This document shows positions 18,621 to 26,434 of a stretch of 64,000 bases of DNA, piece after piece. This DNA is from Neoaquamicrobium microcysteis (GTDB lineage: Bacteria; Pseudomonadota; Alphaproteobacteria; Rhizobiales; Rhizobiaceae), in NCBI RefSeq assembly GCF_008180155.1, contig NZ_VSZS01000062.1, positions 62,001 to 126,000 of the forward strand, written 5' to 3'. How positions within the stretch are numbered: the first letter of the stretch is position 1; each line of letters starts with the position of its first letter. The notes under the pieces are model-generated. The model had not been told where the DNA came from. It made no database searches and saw only the letters and a list, made by a program, of their open reading frames with translations. The position numbers and the translations under genes were made by a program.

Positions 18621-19850
18621 TCAGTTCACGCGCGCGGGCAGGTGCGAGAACCCGCGAAATCTTACGCGGCCGGTGCGGCGGGGTGAGCCGGACGGGGCGT
18701 ATTGCGGGAAGCGGGCGAGGAAACGCTGGATGGCGATGCGGCCCTCCATGCGCGCGAGCGAGAAGCCGGCGCACAGATGCGGGCCCTGCGCGAAGGCGAG
18801 GTGGCGGTTGGGTTTGCGGGCGATGTCGAGCCGGTCGGGTTCGTCATACTGGCGCGGGTCGCGGTTGGCCGCGCCGATGGCGAGGTGGATGCGCGTGCCG
18901 GGCGCGATCTCATGCCCGTGGAATTCGACCGGCTCGACCGTCATGCGGTTGCCGAGCTGGTTGGGCGACTGGAAGCGCAGGAACTCGTCCACGGCCGTGT
19001 CGATGAGGGCCGGATCGTCCAGCAGACGCTGCTTCTGGTCGGGCCATTGCAGCAGCTCGTGGAGCGCATTGCCGATGAGATTCGTCGTTGTCTCGTGGCC
19101 GGCATTGAGGATGAAAATGCAGTTCTGAAGAAGCTCTATGTCGGAAAGCTGCTCGCCCTCGTTGCCGGCGATGAGGCGTGTCAGCACGTCGGTCGCCGGA
19201 TCGCCTGGCCTGGCTCTGCGGCGCGCGGCGAGGTCGGCGAGATAGGCCTTGAACTCCGTGACCGCGCGGTTGCCGCGCTCGTGCTGCTCCGGCGTGAGCG
19301 TCGGTTCGAGTGCGCCGAGGATCGCGAGCGACCAGTCGCGCAGCGGGCCGCGTTCCTCGTGCGGCATGACGAACAAATTGCCGATCACCTCGACGGGAAT
19401 GGCGGACGCGAAATCCTCGATCAGATCGACGTCACCTTTGTCGGCCATGCGGTCGAGCAAACCGTCGACCAGCGCGATCAGGCCGGGCTCCATCGCGGCG
19501 ATGGCGCGGGGCGTGAGCGCGCCCATCATGATCTTGCGCACGCGGGTGTGCAGCGGCGGATCGTTGAAGACGAGGCTGGTGGTGTGGTGCTCGTAGAGCG
19601 GCGTGTCGCCGAACTTGGGCAGGAACTCGACCTTCTTGTCGGAGGAGAACGCCCTGGTGTCGCGATAGACGCGGTCGAGGTCTGAATAGCGCGACAGCAT
19701 GATCGAGCCGTCGGCGAAGCGCTTGACGGGCGCGTGTTCGAGCAGCGCGGCGTATGTGGGGAACGGGTCTTCCGCGAAGCCCGTCGGGAGTGCCGCGATG
19801 TCGAATGCATCCGCAATCACGGCATGCGCCGTTTTCGTGTCCTGCGCCAT
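18621..19850 (-). CDS. Cytochrome P450
   Basis: A 409-residue soluble bacterial P450. The I-helix oxygen motif is AGHETT near residue 255, the ExxR motif is EFLR, and the haem-binding loop is FAQGPHLCAGFSLAR with the thiolate Cys near residue 358. The N-terminus has no membrane anchor. It is the first gene of a two-gene unit with paaZ and is divergent from paaI-paaK across a TetR-type palindrome, so it is probably co-induced with phenylacetate genes. No ferredoxin or ferredoxin reductase dedicated to it is adjacent; PaaE, or a partner elsewhere, might supply electrons. The substrate is unknown; a phenylacetate precursor or derivative is plausible. Confidence 0.93.
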   Translation of the reverse strand: MAQDTKTAHAVIADAFDIAALPTGFAEDPFPTYAALLEHAPVKRFADGSIMLSRYSDLDRVYRDTRAFSSDKKVEFLPKFGDTPLYEHHTTSLVFNDPPLHTRVRKIMMGALTPRAIAAMEPGLIALVDGLLDRMADKGDVDLIEDFASAIPVEVIGNLFVMPHEERGPLRDWSLAILGALEPTLTPEQHERGNRAVTEFKAYLADLAARRRARPGDPATDVLTRLIAGNEGEQLSDIELLQNCIFILNAGHETTTNLIGNALHELLQWPDQKQRLLDDPALIDTAVDEFLRFQSPNQLGNRMTVEPVEFHGHEIAPGTRIHLAIGAANRDPRQYDEPDRLDIARKPNRHLAFAQGPHLCAGFSLARMEGRIAIQRFLARFPQYAPSGSPRRTGRVRFRGFSHLPARVN

Positions 19851-19882
19851 ATGCTCCTCCTCAGCGCTGAGCGAGTATTATT

Positions 19883-19894
19883 GACCGGCCGGTC
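19883..19894. promoter_or_regulatory. Palindromic operator between P450-paaZ and paaI-paaK
   Basis: GACCGGCCGGTC is a perfect 12-bp palindrome in the 86-base divergent intergenic region. The ACCGnnCGGT style is typical for TetR-family operators, and a TetR gene lies two genes downstream. It could control both directions. Confidence 0.6.
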
Positions 19895-19936
19895 GGTTTA
19901 TGCAAGTCTCAGAGCGGGTTGCGAAGGGAGGATCGC

Positions 19937-20374
19937 ATGTCGCTGACGGCCGAGGAAATCGCGCGCAGAAGCGCTGACGCCATGTGGGCGCGCGACGACG
20001 CGTCGAAATGGCTGGGCATGAGCCTGGACGCGGTGGGGCCGGGCACGGCGACCACTTCGTTCACCGTCGAGAAGCACCACACCAACGGGCACGACATCTG
20101 CCACGGCGGCTACATCTTCACGCTCGCCGACAGCGCGTTCGCGTTTGCCTGCAACTCCTACAACCAGCTGGCGGTGGCGCAGCACAACACGATCAGCTTC
20201 CTGCGGCCGGGAAAGCTGGGCGAGCGCCTGACCGCGGAGGCGAAGGAACTGACGCGGGCGGGGCGCTCCGGCGTGTATGACGTGACGGTGACCAATGGTG
20301 AGGGCAAGGTGGTCGCCACGTTTCGCGGCGCTTCGCGGGTGATCGACGGCAAGCATTTCGAGGAGGAGACATGA
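19937..20374 (+). CDS. paaI: Hydroxyphenylacetyl-CoA thioesterase
   Basis: A 145-residue hot-dog thioesterase. The ATG at 19937 has GGGAGG upstream. The family motif GHDICHGGYIFTLADSAFAFA includes the conserved Asn/Gly-His region and catalytic Asp. PaaI releases CoA from dead-end ring-hydroxylated or epoxide-derived thioesters during phenylacetate breakdown, protecting the CoA pool. Its stop overlaps the paaK start in ATGA. Confidence 0.92.
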   Translation: MSLTAEEIARRSADAMWARDDASKWLGMSLDAVGPGTATTSFTVEKHHTNGHDICHGGYIFTLADSAFAFACNSYNQLAVAQHNTISFLRPGKLGERLTAEAKELTRAGRSGVYDVTVTNGEGKVVATFRGASRVIDGKHFEEET

Positions 20375-21681
20375 AGGATCTGACGCCGAGAAAGGAAGAC
20401 CTCGACCCGATCGAGATTTCCTCGCGCGACGAAATCGCGGCGTTGCAGCTTCATCGGCTGAAATGGTCGCTGAAGCATGCCTGCGAAAACGTGCCGCATT
20501 ATCACAGAAGCTTCGAGGCTGCCGGGGTGCATCCCGACGATTTGAAGCAGCTGTCGGATTTGTCGCGGTTCCCGTTCACGGTGAAGTCGGACCTGCGCGA
20601 GAACTATCCGTTCGGCATGTTTGCCGTGCCGCGCGAGAAGGTGGCGCGGGTGCACGCTTCGTCGGGCACGACGGGCAAGCCGACCGTGGTGGGCTACACT
20701 AAGAACGACATCGACGTATGGGCGCAGTGCGTGGCGCGCTCGATGCGGGCTTCGGGCACGCGGCCGGGCGACATCGTGCACATCGCCTATGGCTACGGGC
20801 TGTTCACAGGCGGGCTCGGCGCACATTACGGCGCGGAGCGGCTGGGCTGCACGGTGGTGCCGGTCTCGGGCGGGATGACACAGCGCCAGGTGACGCTGAT
20901 CGAGGATTTCGGCGCGAGCACCATCATGGTGACACCGTCCTACATGCTTTCGATCCTCGACGAATATCGCGCGCAAGGGCTGGACCCCCGAAAGAGCCCG
21001 TTGCAGGTGGGCATCTTCGGTGCCGAGCCGTGGACGAACGCGATGCGCGCGGAGATCGAGGATGCGTTCGACATGCACGCGGTGGACATTTACGGCCTGT
21101 CGGAGGTGATGGGGCCGGGCGTGGCCAACGAATGCGTCGAGACGAAGGACGGGCTGCACATCTGGGAAGACCATTTCTACCCCGAGGTGATCGACCCGCA
21201 GACGGGTGAAGTGCTGCCGGATGGCGAGAAGGGCGAACTGGTGTTCACCTCGCTGACCAAGGAGGCATTCCCGATCATCCGCTACCGCACGCGCGACCTC
21301 ACACGGCTGCTGCCGGGGACCGCGCGCACCATGCGGCGGATGGAAAAGATCACCGGGCGTTCCGACGACATGATGATCCTGCGCGGGGTCAACGTGTTTC
21401 CGACGCAGATCGAGGAGCAGATCCTGAAGGTGGCGGGGCTCAGCCCGCATTTCCAGATCGAGCTTCTGCGCGAAGGGCGCATGGACGAGATGGTGGTGCA
21501 TGTCGAGGCGATGACCACGCATTCGGCGGCCGACGCGCGCAAGGCGTGCGCGGCGGACCTGGTGCTGCGGATCAAGGATGTGGTGGGCGTGTCGGTGCGG
21601 GTGGACGTGATGGAGCCGGAGCAGGTGGCGCGCAGCCAGGGCAAGGCCGTACGCATCGTCGACAACCGGCCAAAGACCTGA
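20371..21681 (+). CDS. paaK: Phenylacetate-CoA ligase
   Basis: A 436-residue adenylate-forming enzyme that activates phenylacetate with ATP and CoA, the entry step of the pathway. The AMP-binding loop ASSGTTGKPTVVGYT is at about residues 94-108, followed by the YGLSEVMGPGVA motif and the hinge RTRDLTRLLPG. The C-terminal domain has GRSDDMMILRGVNVFPTQIE. Length is typical. The stop codon overlaps the start of the TetR gene (TGATG). Confidence 0.96.
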   Translation: MKDLTPRKEDLDPIEISSRDEIAALQLHRLKWSLKHACENVPHYHRSFEAAGVHPDDLKQLSDLSRFPFTVKSDLRENYPFGMFAVPREKVARVHASSGTTGKPTVVGYTKNDIDVWAQCVARSMRASGTRPGDIVHIAYGYGLFTGGLGAHYGAERLGCTVVPVSGGMTQRQVTLIEDFGASTIMVTPSYMLSILDEYRAQGLDPRKSPLQVGIFGAEPWTNAMRAEIEDAFDMHAVDIYGLSEVMGPGVANECVETKDGLHIWEDHFYPEVIDPQTGEVLPDGEKGELVFTSLTKEAFPIIRYRTRDLTRLLPGTARTMRRMEKITGRSDDMMILRGVNVFPTQIEEQILKVAGLSPHFQIELLREGRMDEMVVHVEAMTTHSAADARKACAADLVLRIKDVVGVSVRVDVMEPEQVARSQGKAVRIVDNRPKT

Positions 21682-22280
21682 TGGCTCGCAGCCGCGCCAA
21701 GGATCATGACGAAAAGCGCGAGGCTATCCTGCATCGCGCGGCGAGCGCGTTTGCGCGCGACGGGTACGACCGGGCCTCGATGGCGCGGCTGGCTGCCGAG
21801 TGCGGCGTGTCGAAGGCGCTGCTCTATCACTACCACGCCTCGAAGGAGGCGCTGCTTTTCGACATACTGCAGAATCACTTGAGCGCGCTGGTTGAAGCGC
21901 TGGAAGAGGCCGACGACGCCGCGCTGCCGCCGGAGCAGCGGCTTGAGGCGCTGGTGGCTGCGCTGCTGGAGGCGTATCGCGACGCCGACGCCGAGCACAA
22001 GGTGCAGGTGGACGCGCTGCACCTGCTGCCCGATGCCGAGCAGGAGCGTCTGAAGGCGCTGGAACGGCGGATGGTCGCCATCGTGGCGGACGCGGTGCGG
22101 GCGCTGGACCCCGAAGCGTTCGACGGCAAGCCGCTGCTCAAGCCTGTGACGATGAGCCTCTTCGGCATGGTCAACTGGGCCTATATGTGGTTCCGCGACG
22201 GCGGAGTGGTAAGCCGGAGCGACTATGCGCGGCTCGCGACGCGATTGCTGGTCGGCGGGGTGAGGGGCCTGCCGCGCTGA
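21681..22280 (+). CDS. paaR: TetR-family regulator of the phenylacetate cluster (PaaR-like)
   Basis: A 199-residue regulator with an N-terminal helix-turn-helix (ASMARLAAECGVSKALLYHYHASKEALLFDIL) and a helical ligand domain. The start is fixed by TGATG overlap with paaK. TetR-type PaaR proteins in other Proteobacteria respond to phenylacetyl-CoA and bind GACCGxxCGGTC-like palindromes; such a palindrome lies ahead of paaI. Coexistence with the GntR-like PaaX encoded next is unusual. The symbol is assigned by context and similarity of pattern. Confidence 0.82.
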   Translation: MARSRAKDHDEKREAILHRAASAFARDGYDRASMARLAAECGVSKALLYHYHASKEALLFDILQNHLSALVEALEEADDAALPPEQRLEALVAALLEAYRDADAEHKVQVDALHLLPDAEQERLKALERRMVAIVADAVRALDPEAFDGKPLLKPVTMSLFGMVNWAYMWFRDGGVVSRSDYARLATRLLVGGVRGLPR

Positions 22281-22302
22281 GCTTGCCAGCGGCTCGTGCG
22301 CC

Positions 22303-23181
22303 ATGGCATCTGATGCGGCGATGAAGGATGCCGCAGCAGTTATCGAAAGCCTGATCGACCGCCTGCACGAGCGCGGGCGGCTACGCGTCTGGTCGCTGGT
22401 GGTTACCGTCTTCGGCGACGCCATCGTGCCGCGCGGGGGGCGCGTGGCGCTTTCCACGTTGCAGGTGATCATGGCGCGGCTGCGGGTGGAGCCCGGCGCG
22501 CTGCGCACTGCGATGTCGCGGTTGGCGGGCGACCAGTGGGTGACGCGCGAGCGGCAGGGCCGCAACTCGTTCTTTAGCCTCGACGAGCACGGCCGCCACG
22601 CCTTCGACCTCGCAACGCGCCGCATCTATGCCGCGGGCCCGCCGGCGTGGGACGGAAAGTGGACGGTGGCCATCGCCCCGCCGGGCGCAAACGGGGCGGG
22701 CGGCGACCTTGCCGATCTGGGTTTCGTGCGCATCAATGGCGGCGTGTTCCTGCGGCCGGAGACGGCGGATGCACCCGATGCGTCGGGGGAGCTGGCGGGA
22801 ATGCTGGTGGTGCATGGCGAAAGCGCGGAGCATCCCGACAATTTTCGCGCGCTATGGCCCTCGCAGGAGATTGCGGAGGCGTATCGCGCGTTCATCGAGA
22901 GGTTTCGTCTGCTGCTCGACGCGCTGGAAGGCGGCGCGTCGCTGGTTCCGCTGGATGCCATTGCCGCACGGACCCTGTTGGTCCACGACTGGCGGCGCAT
23001 CGTGCTGCGCGACCCCGGCCTGCCTGCGCGGTTGCTGCCGCCGGACTGGCCTGCCGAGGAAGCGCGGGCGATCGCGCGCGGCATCTATGCGGCGTTGCGC
23101 GCGCCGAGCGAACGCTGGCTGGACAGCGCGGAGTTGCCTGCGCCACGCGATCCTGGGCGGTTTGCCGCGCGGTGGGCCTAA
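22303..23181 (+). CDS. paaX: Phenylacetic acid degradation repressor PaaX
   Basis: A 292-residue repressor. An N-terminal winged-helix part (LRVWSLVVTVFGDAIVPRGG and LRTAMSRLAGDQWVTRERQGRNS) is followed by the PaaX-like central and C-terminal domains (LVHDWRRIVLRDPGLPARLLPPDWP). These features are specific for PaaX, which leaves DNA when phenylacetyl-CoA binds. It lies 22 bases after the TetR gene and its stop overlaps that of the convergent thioesterase gene. The inverted repeat over the paaA promoter is a good candidate target. Confidence 0.94.
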   Translation: MASDAAMKDAAAVIESLIDRLHERGRLRVWSLVVTVFGDAIVPRGGRVALSTLQVIMARLRVEPGALRTAMSRLAGDQWVTRERQGRNSFFSLDEHGRHAFDLATRRIYAAGPPAWDGKWTVAIAPPGANGAGGDLADLGFVRINGGVFLRPETADAPDASGELAGMLVVHGESAEHPDNFRALWPSQEIAEAYRAFIERFRLLLDALEGGASLVPLDAIAARTLLVHDWRRIVLRDPGLPARLLPPDWPAEEARAIARGIYAALRAPSERWLDSAELPAPRDPGRFAARWA

Positions 23182-23597
23182 TCCTCCAGATAGGCGAAGG
23201 CTGATGTGGCGGTGACGGCGACGCGGTGGTCGCCTTTAGCGCGCATCTCGACGCGGGCGTAGGCCATGCGCTTGCCGTTTGACAGCACTTCCACGCGGAC
23301 ATCGATGTCGCCGGGCTTGAGCGGGCGGACGAAATGCGTCGTCAGGTCGACCGTCGTGCATATGCGGAAGCGGCCGTTGAGCGCGGCCAGCGTGACGACG
23401 CAGGCCGTGTCGGCGGCAGATGCCGTGGCCTGCCCGCAGACCACGCCGCCGACATGCACGAGCCGGGCGTTCTCGGGCAGGAGGAAGTTTCCGCCCGTCT
23501 CGTCGAAGCTGACCGGCCTTAGCCCGAGATCTACGATCCAAGGCGCGAACACCGTGTCGAGCGCCTTTTGCGCGACCTCGATTGCCGATTGTGGCAT
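23178..23597 (-). CDS. PaaI-family hot-dog thioesterase (second copy)
   Basis: A 139-residue protein with the hot-dog thioesterase pattern (NARLVHVGGVVCGQATASAADTA and TVDLTTHFVRPLKPGDIDVRVEV). It belongs to the same superfamily as PaaI but to the DUF4442/acyl-CoA thioesterase side. It starts at 23597, 104 bases from paaA on the opposite strand, and shares the paaA regulatory region. It may act on CoA esters of the pathway; the substrate is not known. Its stop (TAG) overlaps the paaX stop (TAA). Confidence 0.8.
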   Translation of the reverse strand: MPQSAIEVAQKALDTVFAPWIVDLGLRPVSFDETGGNFLLPENARLVHVGGVVCGQATASAADTACVVTLAALNGRFRICTTVDLTTHFVRPLKPGDIDVRVEVLSNGKRMAYARVEMRAKGDHRVAVTATSAFAYLED

Positions 23598-23613
23598 GGC
23601 TTTCCCCTCAACG

Positions 23614-23654
23614 TGTTACGAATTGTTGAAATATGCGATGATTTTCGTTACATA
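23614..23654 (+). promoter_or_regulatory. paaA promoter with inverted repeat, candidate PaaX operator
   Basis: TTGAAA (23626-23631) and TACATA (23649-23654) stand 17 bases apart, a good sigma-70 promoter for paaABCDE. The half-sites TGTTACGAA (23614-23622) and TTCGTTACA (23644-23652) form an inverted repeat with one mismatch and a 21-base spacer; one flanks the -35 and the other covers the -10. A repressor bound here would block both paaA and the divergent thioesterase gene. Confidence 0.62.
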
Positions 23655-23701
23655 TTAGCTCAGCTTCGGATATGATACCATCCGATCACGGAGGAACAGC
23701 C

Positions 23702-24697
23702 ATGTACAGCCAGGGCCTCATCGGGGCGAAGACCGAGACGACCGAGGACGAGGCGTTTCTCGCCGCCTTTCAGCGCCGGATCGACGCCGAGGAAAAGATC
23801 GAGCCCAACGACCCGATGCCGGAAGGCTATCGCCGCACCTTGATCCGGCAGATCGGCCAGCATGCGCACTCCGAGATCGTCGGCATGCTGCCCGAGGGCA
23901 ACTGGATCACGCGCGCGCCCTCGCTGCGGCGCAAGGCGGCGCTGCTGGCCAAGGTGCAGGACGAGGGCGGCCACGGGCTCTACCTCTATTCGGCCGCCGA
24001 GACGCTGGGCGTCAGCCGGGAGCAGATGACCGAGGAACTGCTTGCGGGCAAGGCGAAATACTCCTCCATCTTCAACTATCCGACGCTGACATGGGCCGAT
24101 ATCGGGGCGATCGGCTGGCTGGTGGACGGTGCGGCGATCATGAACCAGATTCCGCTGTGCCGCTGCTCCTACGGGCCTTATGCGCGCGCGATGATCCGGG
24201 TGTGCAAGGAAGAAAGCTTCCACCAGCGCCAGGGCTACGAGATCATGATGACGCTGGCGAACGGCACGCCGGAGCAGAAGGAACTGGCGCAGGATGCGCT
24301 GAACCGCTGGTGGTGGCCGTCGCTGATGATGTTCGGCCCGCACGACAGCGACAGCCAGCACGGCGACCAGTCGATGCGGTGGAAGATCAAACGCTTCACC
24401 AATGACGAGTTGCGCCAGCAATTCGTGGACTCGACCGTGCCACAGGCCGAGTTCATCGGGCTGACGCTGCCCGACCCCGAGCTGAAGTGGAACGAGGAGC
24501 GCGGCCATTACGATTTCGGGCCGATCGACTGGGACGAATTCTGGCGCGTGGTGAAGGGCGGCGGACCGATGAACAAGGAGCGGCTGGAAGCGCGCCAGAA
24601 GGCCTGGGACGAGGGCGCATGGGTGCGCGAGGCAGCGTTGGCTCACGCGGAAAAGCGCAAGGCGCGCCGCGAGGCGGCGAAGATGGCGGCGGAATAG
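23702..24697 (+). CDS. paaA: 1,2-phenylacetyl-CoA epoxidase catalytic subunit
   Basis: A 331-residue bacterial multicomponent monooxygenase subunit with a di-iron site. The ligands lie in [12 protein letters not shown] (ExxH) and in [10 protein letters not shown] (second ExxH). The ATG follows GGAGG by eight bases. With PaaC it forms the core that epoxidises the aromatic ring of phenylacetyl-CoA; electrons come from PaaE. First gene of the paaABCDE operon, with a clear promoter 48 bases upstream. Confidence 0.97.
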   Translation: MYSQGLIGAKTETTEDEAFLAAFQRRIDAEEKIEPNDPMPEGYRRTLIRQIGQHAHSEIVGMLPEGNWITRAPSLRRKAALLAKVQDEGGHGLYLYSAAETLGVSREQMTEELLAGKAKYSSIFNYPTLTWADIGAIGWLVDGAAIMNQIPLCRCSYGPYARAMIRVCKEESFHQRQGYEIMMTLANGTPEQKELAQDALNRWWWPSLMMFGPHDSDSQHGDQSMRWKIKRFTNDELRQQFVDSTVPQAEFIGLTLPDPELKWNEERGHYDFGPIDWDEFWRVVKGGGPMNKERLEARQKAWDEGAWVREAALAHAEKRKARREAAKMAAE

Positions 24698-24708
24698 GGG
24701 AGACGACG

Positions 24709-24996
24709 ATGGCGAAGAACGAAATACCCTTGTGGGAAGTCTTCATCCGCCCGCGCAACGGGCTGTCGCACAAGCATTGCGGCTCCGTGCATGCGGCAGA
24801 CGAGGTTATGGCGCTGAACGCGGCGCGCGACGTCTACACAAGGCGGGGCGAGGGCGTGTCGATCTGGGTAGTGCCTTCGGCGGCGATCGTGGCGTCGGAC
24901 CCCGAACACAAGGACGAGAATTTCGAGCCGGCGCTTTCGAAGGTCTATCGCCACCCGACCTTCTACAAAATCCCCGACGATGTGGGGCATATGTGA
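24709..24996 (+). CDS. paaB: 1,2-phenylacetyl-CoA epoxidase subunit B
   Basis: A 95-residue protein starting MAKNEIPLWEVFIRPRNGLSH, the invariable N-terminus of PaaB, which bridges PaaA-PaaC dimers. The start is preceded by GGGGAGACG. Twelve bases separate it from paaA, and its stop overlaps the paaC start (TGATG). Confidence 0.95.
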   Translation: MAKNEIPLWEVFIRPRNGLSHKHCGSVHAADEVMALNAARDVYTRRGEGVSIWVVPSAAIVASDPEHKDENFEPALSKVYRHPTFYKIPDDVGHM

Positions 24997-25757
24997 TGAG
25001 CGTTGCGCGCGAGCACCTCGTCACCCTCCTGCTGCGGCTGGCGGACGACCATCTGATCCTCGGCCACCGGCTTTCGGAATGGTGCGGCCATGCGCCGATG
25101 CTGGAGGAAGACCTTGCCATGCCCAACATCGCGCTCGACCTGATCGGGCAGGCGCGGGCGCTGTTCCAGTATGCCGGCGAAGTGGAGGGCAGGGGGCGGA
25201 GCGAGGACGACCTCGCCTATCTGCGGCGCGAGCGCAAATATCTCAACTGCCTGATGGTGGAGCGGCCGAATGGCGATTTCGCGCACACCATGCTGCGCCA
25301 GTTCTATTTCGCGGCCTTCATGCACGCGTTCTGGGAGAAGGCGGCGGCCTCTTCGGACGAGACGGTTGCCGGCATCGCGGCCAAGGCGGTGAAGGAAGTG
25401 GCCTATCACATCCGCCATTGCGGCGAGTGGGTGATAAGGCTGGGCGACGGCACGGAGGAAAGTGCCGCGCGTATGCAGGCGGCCGTCGAGGCGCTGGCGC
25501 CGTATGTGGACGAATTGTTCGAGACGGATGCGGTGAGCGAAGCGGTGGCGCAGGAGGGGGTCGCGCCGAGCCCGGCGAGCCTGCGGGGAGCGTTCGAGGC
25601 GACAGTCTCGCGCGTGTTTGCCGAAGCGATGCTGGAGATGCCGGCGGCTGCATGGCCGCAGACGGGCGGGCGGCAGGGACGCCATGGCGAGGCGATGGGC
25701 TATCTGCTGGCCGACCTGCAACATATGCAGCGGACCTATCCGGGAGCGGTGTGGTGA
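24996..25757 (+). CDS. paaC: 1,2-phenylacetyl-CoA epoxidase structural subunit
   Basis: A 253-residue helical ferritin-like subunit that pairs with PaaA but lacks a complete di-iron site. The DDHLILGHRLSEWCGHAP and YLRRERKYLNCLMVERPNGDFA segments are diagnostic. It overlaps paaB at its start, and its TGA overlaps the GTG proposed as paaD start (GTGA). Confidence 0.95.
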   Translation: MSVAREHLVTLLLRLADDHLILGHRLSEWCGHAPMLEEDLAMPNIALDLIGQARALFQYAGEVEGRGRSEDDLAYLRRERKYLNCLMVERPNGDFAHTMLRQFYFAAFMHAFWEKAAASSDETVAGIAAKAVKEVAYHIRHCGEWVIRLGDGTEESAARMQAAVEALAPYVDELFETDAVSEAVAQEGVAPSPASLRGAFEATVSRVFAEAMLEMPAAAWPQTGGRQGRHGEAMGYLLADLQHMQRTYPGAVW

Positions 25758-26425
25758 GGGCATCTTCGGGTCAGCGCGAGGCAGCACCCCCACCCCTTAC
25801 CCCTCCCCTCAAGGGGGAGGGGGATTCTGAAAAGTTCACGCCTGGGACAATTGTTGCAATGTCAGGCGCGACGCATATGTCTCCCTCCCCCTTGAGGGGA
25901 GGGGTAAGGGGTGGGGGTGTTGTCACGTCGGCAGAACGGACGGGGGAGACCTCGCGCGGTGGAGCGTGGGACGCCGCGGCCGCCGTGCCGGACCCGGAAG
26001 TGCCGTGCGTGACGGTGGCCGATCTGGGCATATTGCGCTCGGTCGAGATCATCGACGGCGTGGCGGTGGCCAAGGTGACGCCGACCTATTCGGGTTGCCC
26101 GGCGGTGCTGGCGATCGAGCTTGCCGTGGAGGTGGCGTTGCGGGATGCCGGCTTCGAGGCACGGGTCGAGCGGGTCATCTCGCCCGCCTGGACGACAGAC
26201 TGGATCACGCCGGAGGGTCGCGAGAAGCTGCTCGAATACGGCATCGCGCCGCCTGCGCAATCGTCCAACTCGATCCGCGCGCTGTTCGGTGAAACGCAGG
26301 TCGATTGCCCGCAATGCGGCTCCAGCGAAACGGAGCGGGTTTCCGAGTTCGGCTCTACCGCGTGCAAGGCGCTCTACCGCTGCACGGCGTGTCGCGAGCC
26401 GTTCGATTATTTCAAGTGCATATAG
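25754..26425 (+). CDS. paaD: PaaD, iron-sulfur assembly-like protein, enlarged by an in-frame palindromic insert
   Basis: PaaD helps mature the iron-sulfur cluster or metal site of the epoxidase. The conserved region starts at VPDPEVPCVTVADLGILR (MIP18/DUF59-like fold) and ends in a zinc-ribbon with CPQC and CTAC pairs. The coupled GTG at 25754 overlaps the paaC stop and gives 223 residues. Between this start and the conserved domain lies a 135-bp palindromic repeat (25785-25919), exactly 45 codons, without a stop. Removal would leave 178 residues, the normal size. An ATG at 25859 inside the repeat is the only alternative in-frame start close to the domain; it would leave a 188-residue product. 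Whether the extension is translated and tolerated is open. Confidence 0.88.
   Translation: MRASSGQREAAPPPLTPPLKGEGDSEKFTPGTIVAMSGATHMSPSPLRGGVRGGGVVTSAERTGETSRGGAWDAAAAVPDPEVPCVTVADLGILRSVEIIDGVAVAKVTPTYSGCPAVLAIELAVEVALRDAGFEARVERVISPAWTTDWITPEGREKLLEYGIAPPAQSSNSIRALFGETQVDCPQCGSSETERVSEFGSTACKALYRCTACREPFDYFKCI
25785..25919. repeat. Palindromic repeat element inside paaD
   Basis: Two perfect 37-base inverted arms, 25785-25821 and 25883-25919, flank a 61-base centre. The arms consist of C-rich/G-rich blocks such as CCCCTCCCCTCAAGGGGGAG. Similar CCCCTCCCC-AAGGGGGAGG palindromes are, from general knowledge, frequent intergenic repeats in rhizobial genomes. Here the element is within a reading frame, with length divisible by three. 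No second copy is visible in this window. Confidence 0.92.
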
Positions 26426-26434
26426 GCGACCGAG

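Noticed and set aside
25785-25919. Terminator between paaC and paaD
   Set aside because: The arms are long and perfect but there is no T-run, the arms are 61 bases apart and the coding frame continues through.
25859-26425. Alternative paaD start at ATG 25859
   Set aside because: It lies in the centre of the palindromic repeat with no clear ribosome site, whereas GTG 25754 overlaps the paaC stop as in the other gene pairs of the operon. It remains possible.
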